The notes beneath the pieces are model-generated. The model was not told the DNA's origin. It searched no databases and worked only from the letters and a program-made list of their open reading frames with translations. Shown one piece after another: positions 13,593 to 14,642 of a DNA stretch of 14,642 nt (position 1 is the first letter of the stretch; each line of letters begins with the position of its first letter). Source of the DNA: Planctomycetota bacterium (GTDB taxonomy: Bacteria; Planctomycetota; Phycisphaerae; Sedimentisphaerales; Anaerobacaceae); the NCBI GenBank assembly GCA_026386835.1, contig JAPLMV010000013.1, positions 1 through 14,642 of the forward strand, written 5' to 3'. The position numbers and the translations under genes were made by a program.

Positions 13593-13862
13593 TTATTTAA
13601 CAACACTAACAACATTAAGTAAGATAGACTCATTATTTTTGGGATTATGGATATATACGCGATGTGAACGTGTACCTTTTTTGTTATTCAGAAATTGCAT
13701 TTCGTATTCGATAGAATTTTCATTTGTTTCACCTTTTTTGGGAGCAATAACAAGTTCGTTTGCATCAGATTGGATTATCAGTGAGGCGAGTTCACAATTA
13801 CTGTCTTCCGTCCTTACAATCTTAAAATGGGATAGACCGGATTTATCACTAATTGACTTCAA
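13593..13862 (-). CDS. Probable C-terminal part of the DUF1573 protein, in a different frame
   Basis: 89 residues starting from a TTG at 13862 with no visible ribosome binding site, overlapping the upstream gene by 14 bp. The sequence looks like the second half of an Ig-like beta sandwich. It ends with K-G-T-R-S-H-R-V-Y-I-H-N-P, then L-L-N-V-V-S-V-V, which is how DUF1573-type domains usually close (G-x-x-x-x-x-V-x-I-x-T-N ... L-x-V-x-V). The upstream protein stops in the middle of such a domain. Dropping one A from the A6 run (T6 at 13871-13876 on the plus strand) would join the two frames. It is most likely the missing tail of that protein, split by a real frameshift or an indel error. A separate coupled gene is less likely. 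Confidence 0.5.
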   Translation of the reverse strand: MKSISDKSGLSHFKIVRTEDSNCELASLIIQSDANELVIAPKKGETNENSIEYEMQFLNNKKGTRSHRVYIHNPKNNESILLNVVSVVK

Positions 13863-14642
13863 TTTTATTATTTTTTACTTTAGCTTTAACCCATTCTTTT
13901 AAAGTTTTGACACTCGTTATCTCAGGCCATACCTTTCCAGTAGCCTTTAACACCTGGACATCTCGGGAAACTGGTAAATCTTTCCAGTTGACTCTACCAT
14001 AATACAAACGGGCCGGCATTATTGAGATTAATGGTACCAAATTTGCTCTGAATTCGAGTTGTAAAGGTTTTGTTGTTTCTTCTCCTAATACATGTACAGT
14101 AATTGTATATTTTTGAGCCCCCGAAACCCCTGACTCCGAAACAGAACAAAAAATTTCTGCCTGCTCATTAGGCAATAGTTTCTTTTTGGAAATCTCTGTT
14201 TTTGTACATCCACAAGAAGCAATCAGCTTATCTATTTCAACAGTTTTATTATGTATATTTTTTACCATAAACTTTGTTTCGATATTTTTAAGTAGGGGCA
14301 ATGTAAATTCCCCCAAATCCTGTGAAGAATTGTCACAGTACAAAAGACTGTTGTCTTCATTTTGTATAATTTCTTTAGAATGTGGTGGCAACACAATAAG
14401 CGAGGCACCATTCCATTGTTGCAGAAATTGGCTACGGGACATCTTATGTTTGTCTGGCGGGTCTATTAGCGTTATTGTGTCACCATTAATACCACCATAA
14501 ATCATAAAATGCGGTCCCCATTTCATGTCCATAGACAGAATTGTCGGATATGCTAAAGAGGGAAGATCTGCGTATTCTAAATGTCTTCCTTGTGGATTCA
14601 AACCTAAAGATTCTAATCCCCTATATAGACCAGCAAGACTTG
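13849..14642 (-). CDS. Peptidase C39-like plus DUF1573 protein (N-terminus off window)
   Basis: 263 residues are visible, open to the right edge, with stop at 13849. The first part resembles a peptidase C39 / bacteriocin-processing domain: S-L-x-x-L-Y-R-G-L-E-S-L-G-L, then W-G-P-H-F-M-I-Y-G (likely catalytic His, visible residue 44), L-I-D-P-P (Asp-60), and Q-W-N-G-A-S-L-I-V. The catalytic Cys would lie upstream of the window. A DUF1573 domain with the hallmark S-C-G-C-T follows (visible residues 142-146), then the start of a second Ig-like domain that is cut off. DUF1573 domains are generally extracytoplasmic. Whether this protein cleaves peptides or only binds them cannot be judged from the visible part. 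Confidence 0.75.
   Translation of the reverse strand, partial: SLAGLYRGLESLGLNPQGRHLEYADLPSLAYPTILSMDMKWGPHFMIYGGINGDTITLIDPPDKHKMSRSQFLQQWNGASLIVLPPHSKEIIQNEDNSLLYCDNSSQDLGEFTLPLLKNIETKFMVKNIHNKTVEIDKLIASCGCTKTEISKKKLLPNEQAEIFCSVSESGVSGAQKYTITVHVLGEETTKPLQLEFRANLVPLISIMPARLYYGRVNWKDLPVSRDVQVLKATGKVWPEITSVKTLKEWVKAKVKNNKIEVN

Overview
The window looks like chromosomal DNA from a planctomycete of the Phycisphaerae / Sedimentisphaerales kind. This is inferred from gene content and style, not from any database search. The clues are a secreted protein of tandem carboxypeptidase-regulatory-like domains, a peptidase C39-like plus DUF1573 protein, a standalone ExbB/ExbD pair next to a von Willebrand A (vWA) protein, and gene-poor spacers full of short interspersed repeats of a type I associate with these genomes. 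Only the RNA genes, a small GIY-YIG gene and clpX are on the plus strand. Every other protein gene is on the minus strand.

Layout. (1) 1-1315, minus: N-terminal part of a secreted multi-domain Ig-like protein, running off the left edge. (2) 1316-1791: an AT-rich spacer with 10-bp-phased A-tracts and a tRNA promoter. (3) 1792-4076, plus: tRNA-Arg(TCG), tmRNA (ssrA), a hairpin-rich gap, a GIY-YIG nuclease-like protein, and clpX with a good sigma-70-type promoter. (4) 4288-6422, minus: a ClpP-fold protein with an apparent Ser-His-Asp triad, an alpha-helical HEAT-like protein, and a small protein with a C-terminal membrane anchor. The first two have the same 13-bp sequence over their -10 regions. 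(5) About 6488-7463: nearly 1 kb without a gene, packed with repeat fragments and one elaborate fold of about 120 bp. (6) 7464-12878, minus: an operon-like run of rarA, 5-formyltetrahydrofolate cyclo-ligase, a LysM + L,D-transpeptidase, a vWA protein with a TonB-like membrane anchor, ExbB/TolQ and ExbD/TolR. Spacings are 1-50 bp or overlapping. (7) 13033-14642, minus: a four-helix membrane protein and a peptidase C39-like / DUF1573 protein running off the right edge, whose C-terminus appears split by a frameshift.

How the genes work together. tmRNA tags stalled nascent proteins and ClpX unfolds tagged proteins for ClpP, so region 3 holds two parts of the ribosome-rescue route side by side, although no canonical clpP is adjacent. 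The most interesting system is in region 6. A vWA domain with a complete metal site (D-x-S-x-S) is tethered to the inner membrane by a helix carrying the S-x-x-x-H pattern of TonB. Its own ExbB/ExbD motor genes lie directly downstream, and a peptidoglycan-binding, cross-linking enzyme lies directly upstream. This suggests a proton-motive-force-driven envelope machine in which the usual TonB/TolA arm is replaced by a vWA adhesion module. The second candidate is the ClpP-like / helical / membrane-anchored set in region 4.
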